Origin: an uncultured Oscillospiraceae bacterium
Lineage (GTDB): Bacteria; Bacillota; Clostridia; Oscillospirales; Oscillospiraceae
Direction: 5' to 3'
Assembly (NCBI GenBank): GCA_944386985.1
Contig: CALXDD010000001.1
Location: 186,001 to 250,000 of the forward strand
DNA: 64,000 nt
Part shown: positions 51,178 to 60,809 of the stretch, piece by piece
Numbering within the stretch: position 1 is the first letter of the stretch
How the letters are laid out: the number at the start of each line of letters is the position of its first letter
Notes under the pieces: generated by a model
The model's database searches: none
What the model saw: only the letters and a program-made list of their open reading frames with translations
What the model was told of the DNA's origin: nothing
Made by a program: the position numbers and the translations under genes

Positions 51178-53832
51178 ATGAGCGAGCTGAAGCGTACCCA
51201 ACTCTATGACGTCCATGTGGCGGCCGGAGCCACCATGGTGGATTTCGGCGGATGGGAGATGCCCATCCAGTACCCCACCGGCATTGTGGCTGAGCATCTG
51301 TGGTGCCGCAGCCAGTGCGGAATTTTCGACGTCAGTCACATGGGCCGCCTGGACATCGAGGGGCCGGAGAATGTGAAGTTTTTGCAGCATGTTCTCTCCA
51401 GCAACGTGCTGGCGCTGGATATCAATCAGGCCCAGTACGCCCTGATCCCCAATGAAACCGGCGGCGTCATCGACGACGTGTACCTCTACCGCTTTGAGGA
51501 GAGCAAGTATTTTCTGGTCATCAACGCCGGCAACATCGACAAGGACCTGGCCCACCTGTACAAGGAGGCGGAGAAGTTCGATGTGAAGATCACCGACGTC
51601 TCCCGTGATTACGCCGCCATCGCGGTGCAGGGACCCAAGTCCAAGGATATCCTGATGGTGATGTCCGGCGGCGCTCCCCTGACGGTGGAGAACGCCAAGA
51701 ACTCTCTGAACACCCTGACCATGGACGGAAAGAACGTCCGCATCGCCAAGACCGGCTATACCGGCGAGCCCATCGGCTATGAGCTGTACTGCGACAGCGC
51801 CGACGCGGTGTACTTCTGGAACCGCCTTGTTGAGCTGGGCGCCAAGCCTGTTGCCCTGGGCGCCCGGGATACCCTCCGTATGGAGGCGGCCCTGCCCCTC
51901 TACGGCCACGAGATGGGTGAGTGCCAGCTGGGCGGAGAGATCCAGGCCTACGCCTCCCCTCTGGCCAAGTTCGCCGTATCCTTCAACCCCGACAAGGGCG
52001 ACTTCGTGGGCAGAGCGCCTCTCCTCAAGCAGTTTGAGGCCCTGAAGAAGATCCTGAACCGGGATTACTCCTCCATCGGGGACCTGCCCTACCGCATCCA
52101 GCCCATCTGCCTTTTGGGCAAGGGTGTGCTCCGTGCCGGATTCCCCATCTATGACGCCCGCAACGGCGAGGAGCTGGGCTATGTGACCTCCGGTACCATG
52201 ATCCCCTACTTTGAGACCGAGGGCACCGGCATCGAGTCGGTGATCACCGAGCGTTCCGCCAAGCGCTCCATCGGCCTGGCCTACATGAAGTCCCATGTGG
52301 TGACGGAGTTTGAGATCGAGGTGGATATCCGCGGCAAGCGTGTTCCCGCCGTGGTCACCGCCTGCCATATGCGGCAGGATGCCCCGCCCTACACCCGTCC
52401 CATCCTCTACAAGAAGACCACCGTGGAAGGCCCCAGCCAGGTCACCGACTACGCGGCGAAGGTGAAGGAGCTGTTCATCAAGGCCGGCGAGAACCACGTC
52501 TGGCGCCAGCAGCAGTGCATCAACCTGATCCCCTCGGAGATGACTCCCTCCAAGGCCACCCGCCTGCTGCAGATTTCCGACCCCTGCGGCCGTTATGCCG
52601 AGCACAAGAAGCAGAAGGCATTCGACGACGCGGATATCCCCTACTACCAGGGCACCAAGTTCATCGTGGCCTGCGAGGAGCTGCTGGCCGCTGAAATGCG
52701 GAAGTTCCTGGGCGCGGCCCAGGTGGAGCCCCGGTGCGTATCCGGCCAGATGTCCAACACCGCTGTGTTCTCCGCCCTCATGGACTGGAAGAACCGGGTG
52801 GACCGCAAGCGCCAGCCCCAGCGCCTGGGCTGGATCATGAACAACCACATCGTCCGCGGCGGTCACCTCAGCGCCCAGCCCATGGGCGCCCTCCACGACT
52901 ATGTGGCCGTGGATCCCGTTACCGAGAAGCAGATGGTGGTGAACTTCCCCGTCCTGCCGGAGAACCCCTACAAGATCGACGTAGAGGCCACCAAGGTGCT
53001 GCTGGATCAGTATAAGCCGGAGTTCATCGTCTTCGGTAAGTCCATGGTGCTTCACAAGGAGCCTGTGGCGGAGATCCGGAAGTTTGTGGATGAGCAGGGC
53101 ATCTCCACCACCATCATGTACGATATGGCCCATGTGCTGGGCCTCGTGGGCGACTACTTCCAGAAGCCCTTTGAGGAGGGCGCGGAGATCGTCACCGGCT
53201 CCACCCACAAGACCTTCTTCGGTCCCCAGCGGGGCGTCATCGGCGTCAGCTACAAGCCGGAGGATCTGAAGTGGAGCCTGTGGGAGACCATGCAGACCCG
53301 CACCTTCCCCGGCAGCGTCTCCAACCACCACCTGGGCACTCTGCTGGCAGAGCTGGTGTCCGCCTATGAGATGAACGCCTTCAAGGATGAGTACCAGAAG
53401 GCGGTTACCGAGAACGCCAAGTGGCTTGCCAAGTGCCTGGCGGAAGAGGGCATGGACGTGGCCGGCGATCCCGCTGTGGGCTACACCGAGACCCACCAGG
53501 TCATTGTGAAGGTGGGCTACGCCAAGGGCCCCGAGGTGGCGGAGCGCCTGGAGCGCAACAACATCATCGTCAACTACCAGGCCACCCCCGAGGAGGAGGG
53601 CTTCACCGCCTCCGGCGCGCTGCGGATGGGTGTCAATGAGATGACCCGCTTCGGCTTCGGCAAGGAGGAGTTCAAGAAGCTGGCCCACCTGATCGCCGAG
53701 TGCGTCAAGGGCGTGGAGGTCAAGGACGAGGTTGCCAAGTTCCGCTCCGGCTATACCGAGATGCGCTACTGCTTCTCCGACGCCGATACCGAGGCCGCCC
53801 TTCAGGGCCTTACCGGCGTTCTGGGTATCTGA
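51178..53832 (+). CDS. gcvT: Fused aminomethyltransferase (GcvT) and serine hydroxymethyltransferase
   Basis: This 884-residue protein joins two complete enzymes in one frame. Residues ~1-415 are GcvT, the T-protein that releases methylene-THF and ammonia from aminomethyl-lipoyl Gcv[18 protein letters not shown], the folate-site [17 protein letters not shown], and [18 protein letters not shown]. Residues ~424-884 are a serine hydroxymethyltransferase: [13 protein letters not shown], the PLP Lys678 in [14 protein letters not shown], and [12 protein letters not shown]. The FGPQ form of the Lys loop recalls archaeal GlyA rather than the usual bacterial LRGPRGG. GGAGG eight bases upstream sets the start at 51178. 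Fusion would allow direct passage of methylene-THF from glycine cleavage to serine synthesis. Confidence 0.93.
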   Translation: MSELKRTQLYDVHVAAGATMVDFGGWEMPIQYPTGIVAEHLWCRSQCGIFDVSHMGRLDIEGPENVKFLQHVLSSNVLALDINQAQYALIPNETGGVIDDVYLYRFEESKYFLVINAGNIDKDLAHLYKEAEKFDVKITDVSRDYAAIAVQGPKSKDILMVMSGGAPLTVENAKNSLNTLTMDGKNVRIAKTGYTGEPIGYELYCDSADAVYFWNRLVELGAKPVALGARDTLRMEAALPLYGHEMGECQLGGEIQAYASPLAKFAVSFNPDKGDFVGRAPLLKQFEALKKILNRDYSSIGDLPYRIQPICLLGKGVLRAGFPIYDARNGEELGYVTSGTMIPYFETEGTGIESVITERSAKRSIGLAYMKSHVVTEFEIEVDIRGKRVPAVVTACHMRQDAPPYTRPILYKKTTVEGPSQVTDYAAKVKELFIKAGENHVWRQQQCINLIPSEMTPSKATRLLQISDPCGRYAEHKKQKAFDDADIPYYQGTKFIVACEELLAAEMRKFLGAAQVEPRCVSGQMSNTAVFSALMDWKNRVDRKRQPQRLGWIMNNHIVRGGHLSAQPMGALHDYVAVDPVTEKQMVVNFPVLPENPYKIDVEATKVLLDQYKPEFIVFGKSMVLHKEPVAEIRKFVDEQGISTTIMYDMAHVLGLVGDYFQKPFEEGAEIVTGSTHKTFFGPQRGVIGVSYKPEDLKWSLWETMQTRTFPGSVSNHHLGTLLAELVSAYEMNAFKDEYQKAVTENAKWLAKCLAEEGMDVAGDPAVGYTETHQVIVKVGYAKGPEVAERLERNNIIVNYQATPEEEGFTASGALRMGVNEMTRFGFGKEEFKKLAHLIAECVKGVEVKDEVAKFRSGYTEMRYCFSDADTEAALQGLTGVLGI

Positions 53833-53845
53833 TCAGCATTCCCGT

Positions 53846-53870
53846 CCCCGGGGCGGTATCCGCCCCGGGG
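53846..53870 (+). other. Intercistronic hairpin after the gcvT fusion gene
   Basis: An 11-bp perfect GC-only stem (CCCCGGGGCGG with CCGCCCCGGGG) has a 3-base loop and no T-run directly after. It may stabilise or partly terminate the message before gcvH; the following 50 bases are AT-rich. Confidence 0.6.
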
Positions 53871-53923
53871 CATTCAAAATCCATCATTTATTTTACTATA
53901 TTTTTAATAAGGAGGATCTTATC

Positions 53924-54298
53924 ATGAACTTTCCTGCTGAGCTGAAGTATTCCAAGTCCCACGAGTGGGTCAAGATGATCGACGACACCACCGCTCTGGT
54001 GGGCATTACCGATTTCGCCCAGAGCGAGCTGGGTGACCTGGTGTTTATCAACCTGCCCGCCGAGGGCGACGCCGTCACCAAGGAGGAGTCCTTCTGCGAC
54101 GTGGAGTCCGTGAAGGCCGTCAGCGACGTGATGAGCCCCGTCACCGGCACCGTGGCCGAGGTCAACAGCGAGCTGGAGGACGAGCCCCAGAAGCTCAACG
54201 AGGCTCCCTACGAGGCATGGATCGCCAAGATCAGCGACATCAGCGACTTTGAGGAGCTGCTGGACGCTGCCGCCTACGAGGCTTTCATCCAGAAGTAA
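53924..54298 (+). CDS. gcvH: Glycine cleavage system H protein
   Basis: This 124-residue lipoyl carrier shuttles the aminomethyl group between P, T and L proteins. The N terminus reads [14 protein letters not shown], and the lipoylated Lys64 lies in [18 protein letters not shown]. Length is normal. The start at 53924 follows AAGGAGG, although an open frame runs upstream into the fusion gene. Confidence 0.96.
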   Translation: MNFPAELKYSKSHEWVKMIDDTTALVGITDFAQSELGDLVFINLPAEGDAVTKEESFCDVESVKAVSDVMSPVTGTVAEVNSELEDEPQKLNEAPYEAWIAKISDISDFEELLDAAAYEAFIQK

Positions 54299-54334
54299 GA
54301 CGATCCAACCAGACGGAAAGGAGGGATTCCACCC

Positions 54335-55642
54335 ATGGGAAGCTATGTTCCCAATACCATGGACCAGCGGAAAGCCATGCTGGACGTGATCGGTGTCTCC
54401 TCGGTGGACGACCTGTTTGAGAGCGTCCCCCACGAGATGCTGGTGGGCGACGGCCTGAAGCTGCCCAACGGTCTCAGTGAGCTGGAGGTCCGGGCCAAGG
54501 TCACCGCCATGGCCGAGCGCAACCGGGTCTACAAGACCATCCTCCGGGGCGCCGGAGCCTACCGCCACTTCATCCCCTCGGTGGTGAAGAGCGTCATCTC
54601 CCGGGAGGAGCTGGTGACGGCCTACACCCCCTACCAGGCGGAGATCAGCCAGGGCATCCTTCAGTCCATCTTTGAGTATCAGACCATGATCTGCATGCTT
54701 ACCGGCATGGACGTGTCCAACGCCTCCGTCTATGACGGCGGAACCGCCGCCGCCGAGGCCATCACCATGTGCAAGGACCGCAAGCGCCGTAAGGCATATG
54801 TGTCCGCCTGCGCCAACCCCGACGTCATCGGTGTGATGAAGACCTACTGCTTCGGCTCCGACACGGAGCTGGAGATCATCCCTGAAAAGGACGGCCGCAC
54901 GGACCTGGAGGCCCTGAAGGCCATGGTGGGCGACGATGCCGCCTGCGTATACATCCAGCAGCCCAACTACTACGGCAACGTGGAGGAGGCCGCCGCTATC
55001 GGCGAGATCGTCCACGCCGCCGGCGCCAAATACGTCATGGGCGTGAACCCCATCGCCTGTGCCATCATGGAGACCCCCGCCGCCTGCGGAGCCGACGTAG
55101 CGGTGGGCGACGGCCAGCCGTTAGGGTTGGACATCGCCTTCGGCGGTCCGTATCTTGGGTTCATGGCCGCCACAAAGGCCATGTTCCGCAAGCTCCCCGG
55201 CCGCATCGTGGGCCAGACCCACGATGTGGAGGGCAATGTGGGCTATGTCCTTACCCTCACCGCCCGTGAACAGCACATCCGCCGGGAGAAGGCGTCCTCC
55301 AACATCTGCTCCAACCAGGCCCTGTGCGCCTTTGCCACCGGGGTGTATATGACCGCCATGGGCGAGGAGGGCCTCCGTCAGGCGGCTACCCTCTCCATGT
55401 CCAAGGCCCACTACCTGGCCGGCGAGCTGGAGAAGATCGGCATGAAGCGCCTGCACGATGGGGAATATTTCCACGAGTTTGTCACCGCCTGCGACAAGCC
55501 GGAGGCGGTGCTGAAGGCCCTGGACGACCAGGGTATCCTGGGCGGCCTCCCCGTGGAGGGCGGCATCCTCTGGTGCGTCACCGAGCTGGTGACCAAGGAG
55601 GAGCTGGACCGGGCCGTGGCCATCATCAAGGAGGTGGGCTGA
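54335..55642 (+). CDS. gcvPA: Glycine dehydrogenase (decarboxylating) subunit 1
   Basis: This 435-residue protein is the N-terminal half of split P-protein. It has [53 protein letters not shown] and [11 protein letters not shown]. It forms the glycine decarboxylase with GcvPB but lacks the PLP lysine, which is in subunit 2. It lies 36 bp after gcvH and one base before gcvPB. Confidence 0.96.
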   Translation: MGSYVPNTMDQRKAMLDVIGVSSVDDLFESVPHEMLVGDGLKLPNGLSELEVRAKVTAMAERNRVYKTILRGAGAYRHFIPSVVKSVISREELVTAYTPYQAEISQGILQSIFEYQTMICMLTGMDVSNASVYDGGTAAAEAITMCKDRKRRKAYVSACANPDVIGVMKTYCFGSDTELEIIPEKDGRTDLEALKAMVGDDAACVYIQQPNYYGNVEEAAAIGEIVHAAGAKYVMGVNPIACAIMETPAACGADVAVGDGQPLGLDIAFGGPYLGFMAATKAMFRKLPGRIVGQTHDVEGNVGYVLTLTAREQHIRREKASSNICSNQALCAFATGVYMTAMGEEGLRQAATLSMSKAHYLAGELEKIGMKRLHDGEYFHEFVTACDKPEAVLKALDDQGILGGLPVEGGILWCVTELVTKEELDRAVAIIKEVG

Positions 55643-55643
55643 G

Positions 55644-57071
55644 ATGAAGCTGATTTTTGAAAAAGGCGCCCCTGGCCAGCACCTGAGCCTGATGCCCCCC
55701 TGCGATGTGCCGGTGGTCACGCCCAAGCGGCCCCGTACGGAGCCTCTGCCCCTGCCCCATGTGTCGGAGACGGAGCTGACCCGCCACTACACCGCTCTCG
55801 CCAAGCGGGTCCACGGCGTCAATGACGGGTTCTACCCCTTGGGCTCCTGCACTATGAAGTACAACCCCAAGATCAATGAGGACATGGCCGCCCTGCCCGG
55901 CTTTACCCAGGTCCACCCCCTCCAGCCGGAGGAGACGGTCCAGGGCTGCATGGAGGTCTACGCCGAGGCGGAGCGCCTTCTGGACGAGATCACCGGCATG
56001 GACGCCATGACCTTCCAGCCCGCTGCCGGCGCCCACGGCGAGTTTACCGGCCTTCTGCTTATCAAGGCCTACCACCATCACCGTGGGGATACCGCCCGCA
56101 CCAAGATCATCGTCCCCGACTCCGCCCACGGCACCAACCCCGCCTCGGCGGTGATGGCGGGCTTCTCCGTGGTGAACATCCCCTCCGCCCCCGACGGCTG
56201 CGTGGATGTGGAGGCTCTGAAGGCCGCTGTGGGTCCCGACACCGCCGGTCTCATGCTCACGAACCCCAACACTGTGGGCATCTTTGACAAGAACATTCTG
56301 GAGATTACCCGGATCGTCCACGAGGCGGGCGGCCTCTGCTACTACGACGGCGCCAACCTCAACGCCGTCATGGGCGTGGTCCGTCCCGGCGACATGGGCT
56401 TTGACGTGATCCACCTGAATCTCCACAAGACATTTTCCACGCCTCACGGCGGCGGCGGCCCCGGCTCCGGCGCGGTGGGCTGCAAGGAGATCCTCCGGCC
56501 CTTCCTGCCCGGCCCTGTGGTGGTGAAGGGCGAGAGCGGCTATCACTTTGAGAAGCCGGAGCACTCTATTGGCCGGGTGAAGGACTTTTACGGCAACTTC
56601 ACCGTGGTGGTGAAGGCCCTGACCTACATCCTGACCCTCGGCAAGGAGGGCATCCCCGAGGCCGCCAAGAATGCGGTGCTCAACGCCAACTACATGATGA
56701 AGCGGCTGAAGGAAAAGTACACCATGGCCTACGACGAGATCTGCATGCACGAGTTCGTCATGTGCCTGGAGGACCTGAAGGAGGAGACCGGCATCTCCGC
56801 TATGGACATTGCCAAGGGCCTTCTGGACAACGGGATCCATCCGCCCACGATGTACTTCCCCCTCATCGTCCACGAGGCGCTGATGATCGAGCCCACAGAG
56901 ACGGAGAGCAAGGAGACGCTGGACGAGGCCTGCGACGTGTTCCTGAAGCTGTGGGATCTGGCCCACACCAATCCTCAGGCTCTCCACGACGCCCCTGTCA
57001 CCACTCCCGTGCGGCGGCTGGACGAGGTGGGCGCCGCCCGAAATCCTGTTTTGCGGTATACGACTGAATGA
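55644..57071 (+). CDS. gcvPB: Glycine dehydrogenase (decarboxylating) subunit 2
   Basis: This 475-residue protein is the C-terminal half of split P-protein. The PLP Lys262 lies in [18 protein letters not shown]. Other family segments are [32 protein letters not shown] and [19 protein letters not shown]. It catalyses glycine decarboxylation onto lipoyl-GcvH. It overlaps lplA by four bases. Confidence 0.96.
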   Translation: MKLIFEKGAPGQHLSLMPPCDVPVVTPKRPRTEPLPLPHVSETELTRHYTALAKRVHGVNDGFYPLGSCTMKYNPKINEDMAALPGFTQVHPLQPEETVQGCMEVYAEAERLLDEITGMDAMTFQPAAGAHGEFTGLLLIKAYHHHRGDTARTKIIVPDSAHGTNPASAVMAGFSVVNIPSAPDGCVDVEALKAAVGPDTAGLMLTNPNTVGIFDKNILEITRIVHEAGGLCYYDGANLNAVMGVVRPGDMGFDVIHLNLHKTFSTPHGGGGPGSGAVGCKEILRPFLPGPVVVKGESGYHFEKPEHSIGRVKDFYGNFTVVVKALTYILTLGKEGIPEAAKNAVLNANYMMKRLKEKYTMAYDEICMHEFVMCLEDLKEETGISAMDIAKGLLDNGIHPPTMYFPLIVHEALMIEPTETESKETLDEACDVFLKLWDLAHTNPQALHDAPVTTPVRRLDEVGAARNPVLRYTTE

Positions 57072-58048
57072 AGCTTTTTCTGTACCTGGCACAGGGGACC
57101 AACCCCTATCGAAACTTAGCGGTAGAGCAGTATCTGCTGGAGCATGTGCCCCAGAATGCCTGTATCCTCTACCTGTGGCAGAACCGCCACACCGTGGTCA
57201 TCGGACGCAATCAGAACGCCTGGCAGGAATGCCGCACCGCCCGCCTGGAGGCGGACGGCGGCTTCCTGGCCCGGCGGCTCAGCGGCGGCGGGGCGGTCTT
57301 CCACGATCTCGGCAATCTGAATTTCACCTTTTTGGTCAACAAAAAGGATTATTCTATCGAAAAACAACTATCTGTAATCGTTGAAGCCTGCCGTTCTCTG
57401 GGGATTCCGGCGGAGCGGTCCGGCCGCAACGATGTGCTGACAGGGGGACGGAAGTTCTCCGGCAACGCCTTTTATGAGCACCAGGGCCGGTGCTACCACC
57501 ACGGAACCCTGCTGGTGGATGTGGATATGGAGGCCATGGGCCGCTATCTCAGTCCCTCCACCGCCAAGCTCCAGGCCAAGGGGGTGTCCTCAGTGCGCTC
57601 CCGGGTGGTGAATCTCCGGGAGCTGGTGCCGGGCCTTACCATTGAGGGGCTGATCTCCGCCATGGAGACGGCCTTCGGCAAGGTCTATGGCGGAGAGGCG
57701 GAGCGCCTCGCATCAGACTGGATGGACGCGCGGGAGGTAGACGCTCTGGAGACCCGCTATGCCAGCTGGGAGTGGCGCTACGGCCGGAAGATTCCCTGCA
57801 CCCTCTCCTGCGCCTGCCGCTTTGCCTGGGGCGAGGTGTCCATCCAGCTTCAGGTGGAGGAGGGGATCGTTCAGCAGGCGGCGGTGTATTCCGACGCCAT
57901 GGACTGGTCCCTGGCTCCCGCACTGGAGGGCGCCCTCACCGGCCGCCGGTTCTCGAAGGAGGATCTGGCCGCGGGCGTACGGACTCTGGAGGCGGAGGGA
58001 AGTGTAAAGGAAGATCTCCTGACACTCCTTGCCCAGCAGGACATCTGA
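57068..58048 (+). CDS. lplA: Lipoate-protein ligase
   Basis: This 326-residue ligase attaches lipoate to apo-proteins with ATP; GcvH of the same operon is the obvious acceptor. Family segments are [38 protein letters not shown] and [18 protein letters not shown]-terminal accessory domain (~250-326) is present. It overlaps gcvPB by four bases (ATGA). No lipoate synthase is seen in the window, so exogenous lipoate may be used. Confidence 0.93.
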   Translation: MKLFLYLAQGTNPYRNLAVEQYLLEHVPQNACILYLWQNRHTVVIGRNQNAWQECRTARLEADGGFLARRLSGGGAVFHDLGNLNFTFLVNKKDYSIEKQLSVIVEACRSLGIPAERSGRNDVLTGGRKFSGNAFYEHQGRCYHHGTLLVDVDMEAMGRYLSPSTAKLQAKGVSSVRSRVVNLRELVPGLTIEGLISAMETAFGKVYGGEAERLASDWMDAREVDALETRYASWEWRYGRKIPCTLSCACRFAWGEVSIQLQVEEGIVQQAAVYSDAMDWSLAPALEGALTGRRFSKEDLAAGVRTLEAEGSVKEDLLTLLAQQDI

Positions 58049-58059
58049 AGAAAAACCGA

Positions 58060-58089
58060 CGCCGGGCCTGCCTACGGGCAGGCCCGGCG
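58060..58089 (+). other. Intercistronic hairpin between lplA and lpdA
   Basis: A 13-bp perfect stem (CGCCGGGCCTGCC with GGCAGGCCCGGCG) has a 4-base loop and no T-run, so a stability element or weak attenuator is more likely than a full terminator. Confidence 0.6.
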
Positions 58090-58110
58090 ATCTAAGAGGA
58101 GAAGAAAATT

Positions 58111-59481
58111 ATGAGCGACTATCAACTGATCGTCATCGGCGCCGGCCCCGGCGGATATGTGGCGGCGCTGAAGGCCGCCAAGCTGGGGATGAAGACAGCG
58201 GTGGTGGAAAACCGGGACGTGGGCGGCACCTGCCTCAACCGGGGCTGCATTCCCACCAAAACCCTTCTCCACACCTCGGAACTCTTCCGGGAGGCCCGGG
58301 AGGGGGAGAAGTTCGGCGTCAGCGCCCAGGGCGCGTCTGTGGACTTTGCCGCCGCCCACCGCCGGAAGGCGGAGGTGACGGAGAAGCTGCGCAGCGGGAT
58401 TGAGGGGCTCTTCAAGCAGAAAAAGGTGGATCTCCTCCGGGGCACCGGCACCATCCTGGCCCCCGGCCAGGTGTCGGTGGAGGGGCAGACCTACACTGCC
58501 GACAAGATCCTCATCGCCACCGGCTCCATCCCCTCACGGCCCCCCATCCCGGGGCTGGAGCACGCCATCACCTCCGATGAACTGCTGGAGAGCCAGGATA
58601 AGGTATACGGCTCCCTGGTGATCATCGGCGGCGGCGTCATCGGCATGGAGTTCGCCTCCATCTATAGCGCCCTCGGCTGTGAGGTGACAGTGCTGGAGGC
58701 CATGGACCGGATTTTGCCCAACATGGACCGGGAGATCTGCCAGAATCTCAGCATGATCCTCAAGAAGCGGGGAGTCAAGATTTTCCCCGGCGCCATGGTC
58801 ACCTCCGTGGAGCAGCGGGAGGACGGCATGCGGGTGGTCCGCTACACCCTGAAGGAGCAGCCCGGCGAGGCGGTGGGAGAGGCAGTGCTCTGTGCCATCG
58901 GCCGCCGTCCCAACACCCAGGGCCTCTTTGGAGAGGGGTTCTCTGTAGAAATGGAGCGGGGGAGAATCCTGGTGGATGAGACCTTCCAGACCAGCGTTCC
59001 AGGCGTCTACGCCGTGGGCGATGTGTCCTCCAAGATCCAGCTGGCCCACGCCGCCTCCGCCCAGGGCACCGCCTGCGTGGAGCGCCTGGCGGGGGAGGAG
59101 CCTCTGGTGGATGTGAGTCAGGTGCCCAGCTGCATCTACACCAGCCCGGAGATCGCCTCCATCGGCATCACCGCCGACGAGGCCAAGGCCGCCGGCCGGG
59201 CGGTGAAGGTGGGCAAGTACGTCATGTTCTCCAACGGCAAGACCGTCATCGTGGACGGCGAGCGGGGCTTTATCAAGATCGTAGCAGACGCGGAGACGGG
59301 AGTGATCCTGGGGGCCCAGCTCATGTGCGAGCGGGCCACGGATATGCTCTCCCAGCTTACCGCCGCTGTGGTCAACGGTCTTACCGCCCGGCAGCTTTTG
59401 AAGGTGATGCGTCCCCATCCCACCTTTGAGGAGGGAGTCGGGGAGGCCCTGGAGGATCTGCTGGAGAAGCTGAAGAAGTAA
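58111..59481 (+). CDS. lpdA: Dihydrolipoyl dehydrogenase (glycine-cleavage L protein)
   Basis: This 456-residue FAD enzyme re-oxidises dihydrolipoyl-GcvH with NAD+. The FAD site is LIVIGAGPGGYVAALKAA, the redox pair is Cys41 and Cys46 in GGTCLNRGCIPTKTL, the NAD site is VIIGGGVIGMEFASIY, the second FAD motif is GVYAVGDV, and the active-site His-Glu lies in RPHPTFEEGV. No N-terminal lipoyl domain is fused. It ends the gcv operon. Confidence 0.95.
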   Translation: MSDYQLIVIGAGPGGYVAALKAAKLGMKTAVVENRDVGGTCLNRGCIPTKTLLHTSELFREAREGEKFGVSAQGASVDFAAAHRRKAEVTEKLRSGIEGLFKQKKVDLLRGTGTILAPGQVSVEGQTYTADKILIATGSIPSRPPIPGLEHAITSDELLESQDKVYGSLVIIGGGVIGMEFASIYSALGCEVTVLEAMDRILPNMDREICQNLSMILKKRGVKIFPGAMVTSVEQREDGMRVVRYTLKEQPGEAVGEAVLCAIGRRPNTQGLFGEGFSVEMERGRILVDETFQTSVPGVYAVGDVSSKIQLAHAASAQGTACVERLAGEEPLVDVSQVPSCIYTSPEIASIGITADEAKAAGRAVKVGKYVMFSNGKTVIVDGERGFIKIVADAETGVILGAQLMCERATDMLSQLTAAVVNGLTARQLLKVMRPHPTFEEGVGEALEDLLEKLKK

Positions 59482-59485
59482 GATA

Positions 59486-59527
59486 AGAGTACCGCCTGTG
59501 GAATGGTCCCGCAGGCGGTACTCTTTA
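59486..59527. terminator. Bidirectional terminator between lpdA and the GNAT gene
   Basis: AGAGTACCGCCTG pairs with CAGGCGGTACTCT around a 13-base loop and is followed by TT. On the minus strand it lies at the end of the converging acetyltransferase gene. Confidence 0.75.
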
Positions 59528-59528
59528 G

Positions 59529-60047
59529 CTACAGGGGGTATTCAAAACAGCGGAGATTCTCCCAGATGGCGTTTTCAAAGTGGAACAGGGTGACGCCGGC
59601 ATCCCGAAAGCCGAGGCCGGTGTAAAGGGAGATAGCAGGCAGATTCCCCTCATAGGTGTCCAGGCGAATGACTTTACAGCCGAGGGACCGCCCGTGCTCT
59701 ATGGCAAAGGCCACAAAGGCCTTGGCGTAACCCCGGCCGGAGCAGGAGGGGGGAATGCAGAGGGTGTGGATCACCAGCACCTCGTCTCCTTCGGCGGGGA
59801 TGGACCAGCTGAGCTTGGCGTATTCCGGGGGCTGGATGTGGTTGAGATTGGCCACTCCCACCACCTGTCCGTCCTCCTCCATTACAAAGAAGGTGCCGGC
59901 CTCCAGAGCCCGGCGGGCATCTGCCTGGGTGGGGTAGACGCCTTTGATCCAGTTGGTGTAGTTGACGGTGGCGGCCTGATGGTCCAGAATCTCGTGGTAA
60001 ATCTCCTCTGCCCGGCAAAGATCCGCCTCTGTGCCCTTTCGAATCAT
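59529..60047 (-). CDS. GNAT-family N-acetyltransferase
   Basis: This 172-residue acetyl-CoA-dependent transferase shows the GNAT acetyl-CoA loop in IPPSCSGRGYAKAFVAFAI (a variant of Q/RxxGxG/A) and the C-terminal EGNLPAISLYTGLGF. The start at 60047 is seven bases after AGGAGG; the long upstream frame has no site. The substrate is unknown. It has its own promoter, divergent from the thioesterase gene. Confidence 0.87.
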   Translation of the reverse strand: MIRKGTEADLCRAEEIYHEILDHQAATVNYTNWIKGVYPTQADARRALEAGTFFVMEEDGQVVGVANLNHIQPPEYAKLSWSIPAEGDEVLVIHTLCIPPSCSGRGYAKAFVAFAIEHGRSLGCKVIRLDTYEGNLPAISLYTGLGFRDAGVTLFHFENAIWENLRCFEYPL

Positions 60048-60077
60048 AGCGGTTCCTCCTGTCGTGTGGGTGCTTTC

Positions 60078-60106
60078 ATTATACTGGCAAAACGACAGAG
60101 AGTCAA
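60078..60106 (-). promoter_or_regulatory. Sigma-A promoter of the GNAT gene
   Basis: On the minus strand TTGACT (60101-60106) and a perfect TATAAT (60078-60083) are separated by 17 bases. Confidence 0.8.
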
Positions 60107-60139
60107 AAGCTCTTTTGCGATTTTTGCCGAAAAGCGCCC

Positions 60140-60169
60140 TTGCATGGCGGAAAATGGACGTGGTATACT
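60140..60169 (+). promoter_or_regulatory. Promoter of the thioesterase gene
   Basis: TTGCAT at 60140-60145 and TATACT at 60164-60169 are separated by 18 bases. Confidence 0.65.
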
Positions 60170-60248
60170 CAACAATAGAGACTGGCCGGCCGGGAAGGCG
60201 GCCTGCGGTTTCGAAATAAATGTATCCGAAAACAGGAGGAACTGAGCC

Positions 60249-60668
60249 ATGCGCCCCTATGTGCGAAAGGCCTATTACCACGAGACAGATCAGATGGGGA
60301 TTATCCACCACGCCAATTACATCCACTGGATGGAGGAGGCACGGGTGGATTTTATGGATCAGATGGGCTTTGGCTATGGCAGAATGGAGGAGGAGGGGAT
60401 TATCAGTCCTGTGCTGTCTCTGTCCTGCGAGTACAAAAGCATGACTCGGTTTGGCGACGAGGTGGAGGTCACCATCTCTGTCCGGCGCTACACCGGCGTG
60501 CGGATGGAGCTGGGCTACGAGATCCGGGACCGGGCCACCGGCGAATTACGGCTGGTGGCCTCCAGCAGCCACTGCTTCCTCAACCGGGAGGGGAAGCCGG
60601 TGTCTCTGAAGCGGGCGGACCCCAACTGCGACGCGTTGTTCCGCCGGGCTATGGCGGAGGAAGACTGA
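60249..60668 (+). CDS. YbgC/4HBT-family acyl-CoA thioesterase
   Basis: This 139-residue hotdog-fold thioesterase has the family start RKAYYHETDQMGIIHHANYIHWMEEAR with the catalytic Asp in ETDQMG, and ASSSHCFLNREGKPV near the end. Length is normal for 4-hydroxybenzoyl-CoA-type thioesterases. The acyl group is not predictable. It stands alone. The following 140 bases hold only the terminator of the opposite operon. Confidence 0.88.
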   Translation: MRPYVRKAYYHETDQMGIIHHANYIHWMEEARVDFMDQMGFGYGRMEEEGIISPVLSLSCEYKSMTRFGDEVEVTISVRRYTGVRMELGYEIRDRATGELRLVASSSHCFLNREGKPVSLKRADPNCDALFRRAMAEED

Positions 60669-60760
60669 TCCGCAGCAGCCCTGAAATGGTGATACGGAGA
60701 GGCCTTTTCCAGGTGAGCGCTCTGACCGGAAAATCCTCTCTCAGAAAAGCAGCTTTGAGC

Positions 60761-60797
60761 AAAAAAGCCCGCCGCGGGAACTGTTCCCGCGGCGGAC
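60761..60797 (-). terminator. Rho-independent terminator of the symporter gene
   Basis: CCGCCGCGGGAA pairs with TTCCCGCGGCGG and is followed on the minus strand, after GGC, by six T residues. Confidence 0.85.
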
Positions 60798-60809
60798 TTC
60801 TGGTTTGAT

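Noticed and set aside
50926-53688. A 920-codon open frame on the minus strand opposite the gcvT fusion gene
   Set aside because: It is a GC-driven shadow of the real gene: His/Gly/Leu-rich translation, no ribosome site, no recognisable domain.
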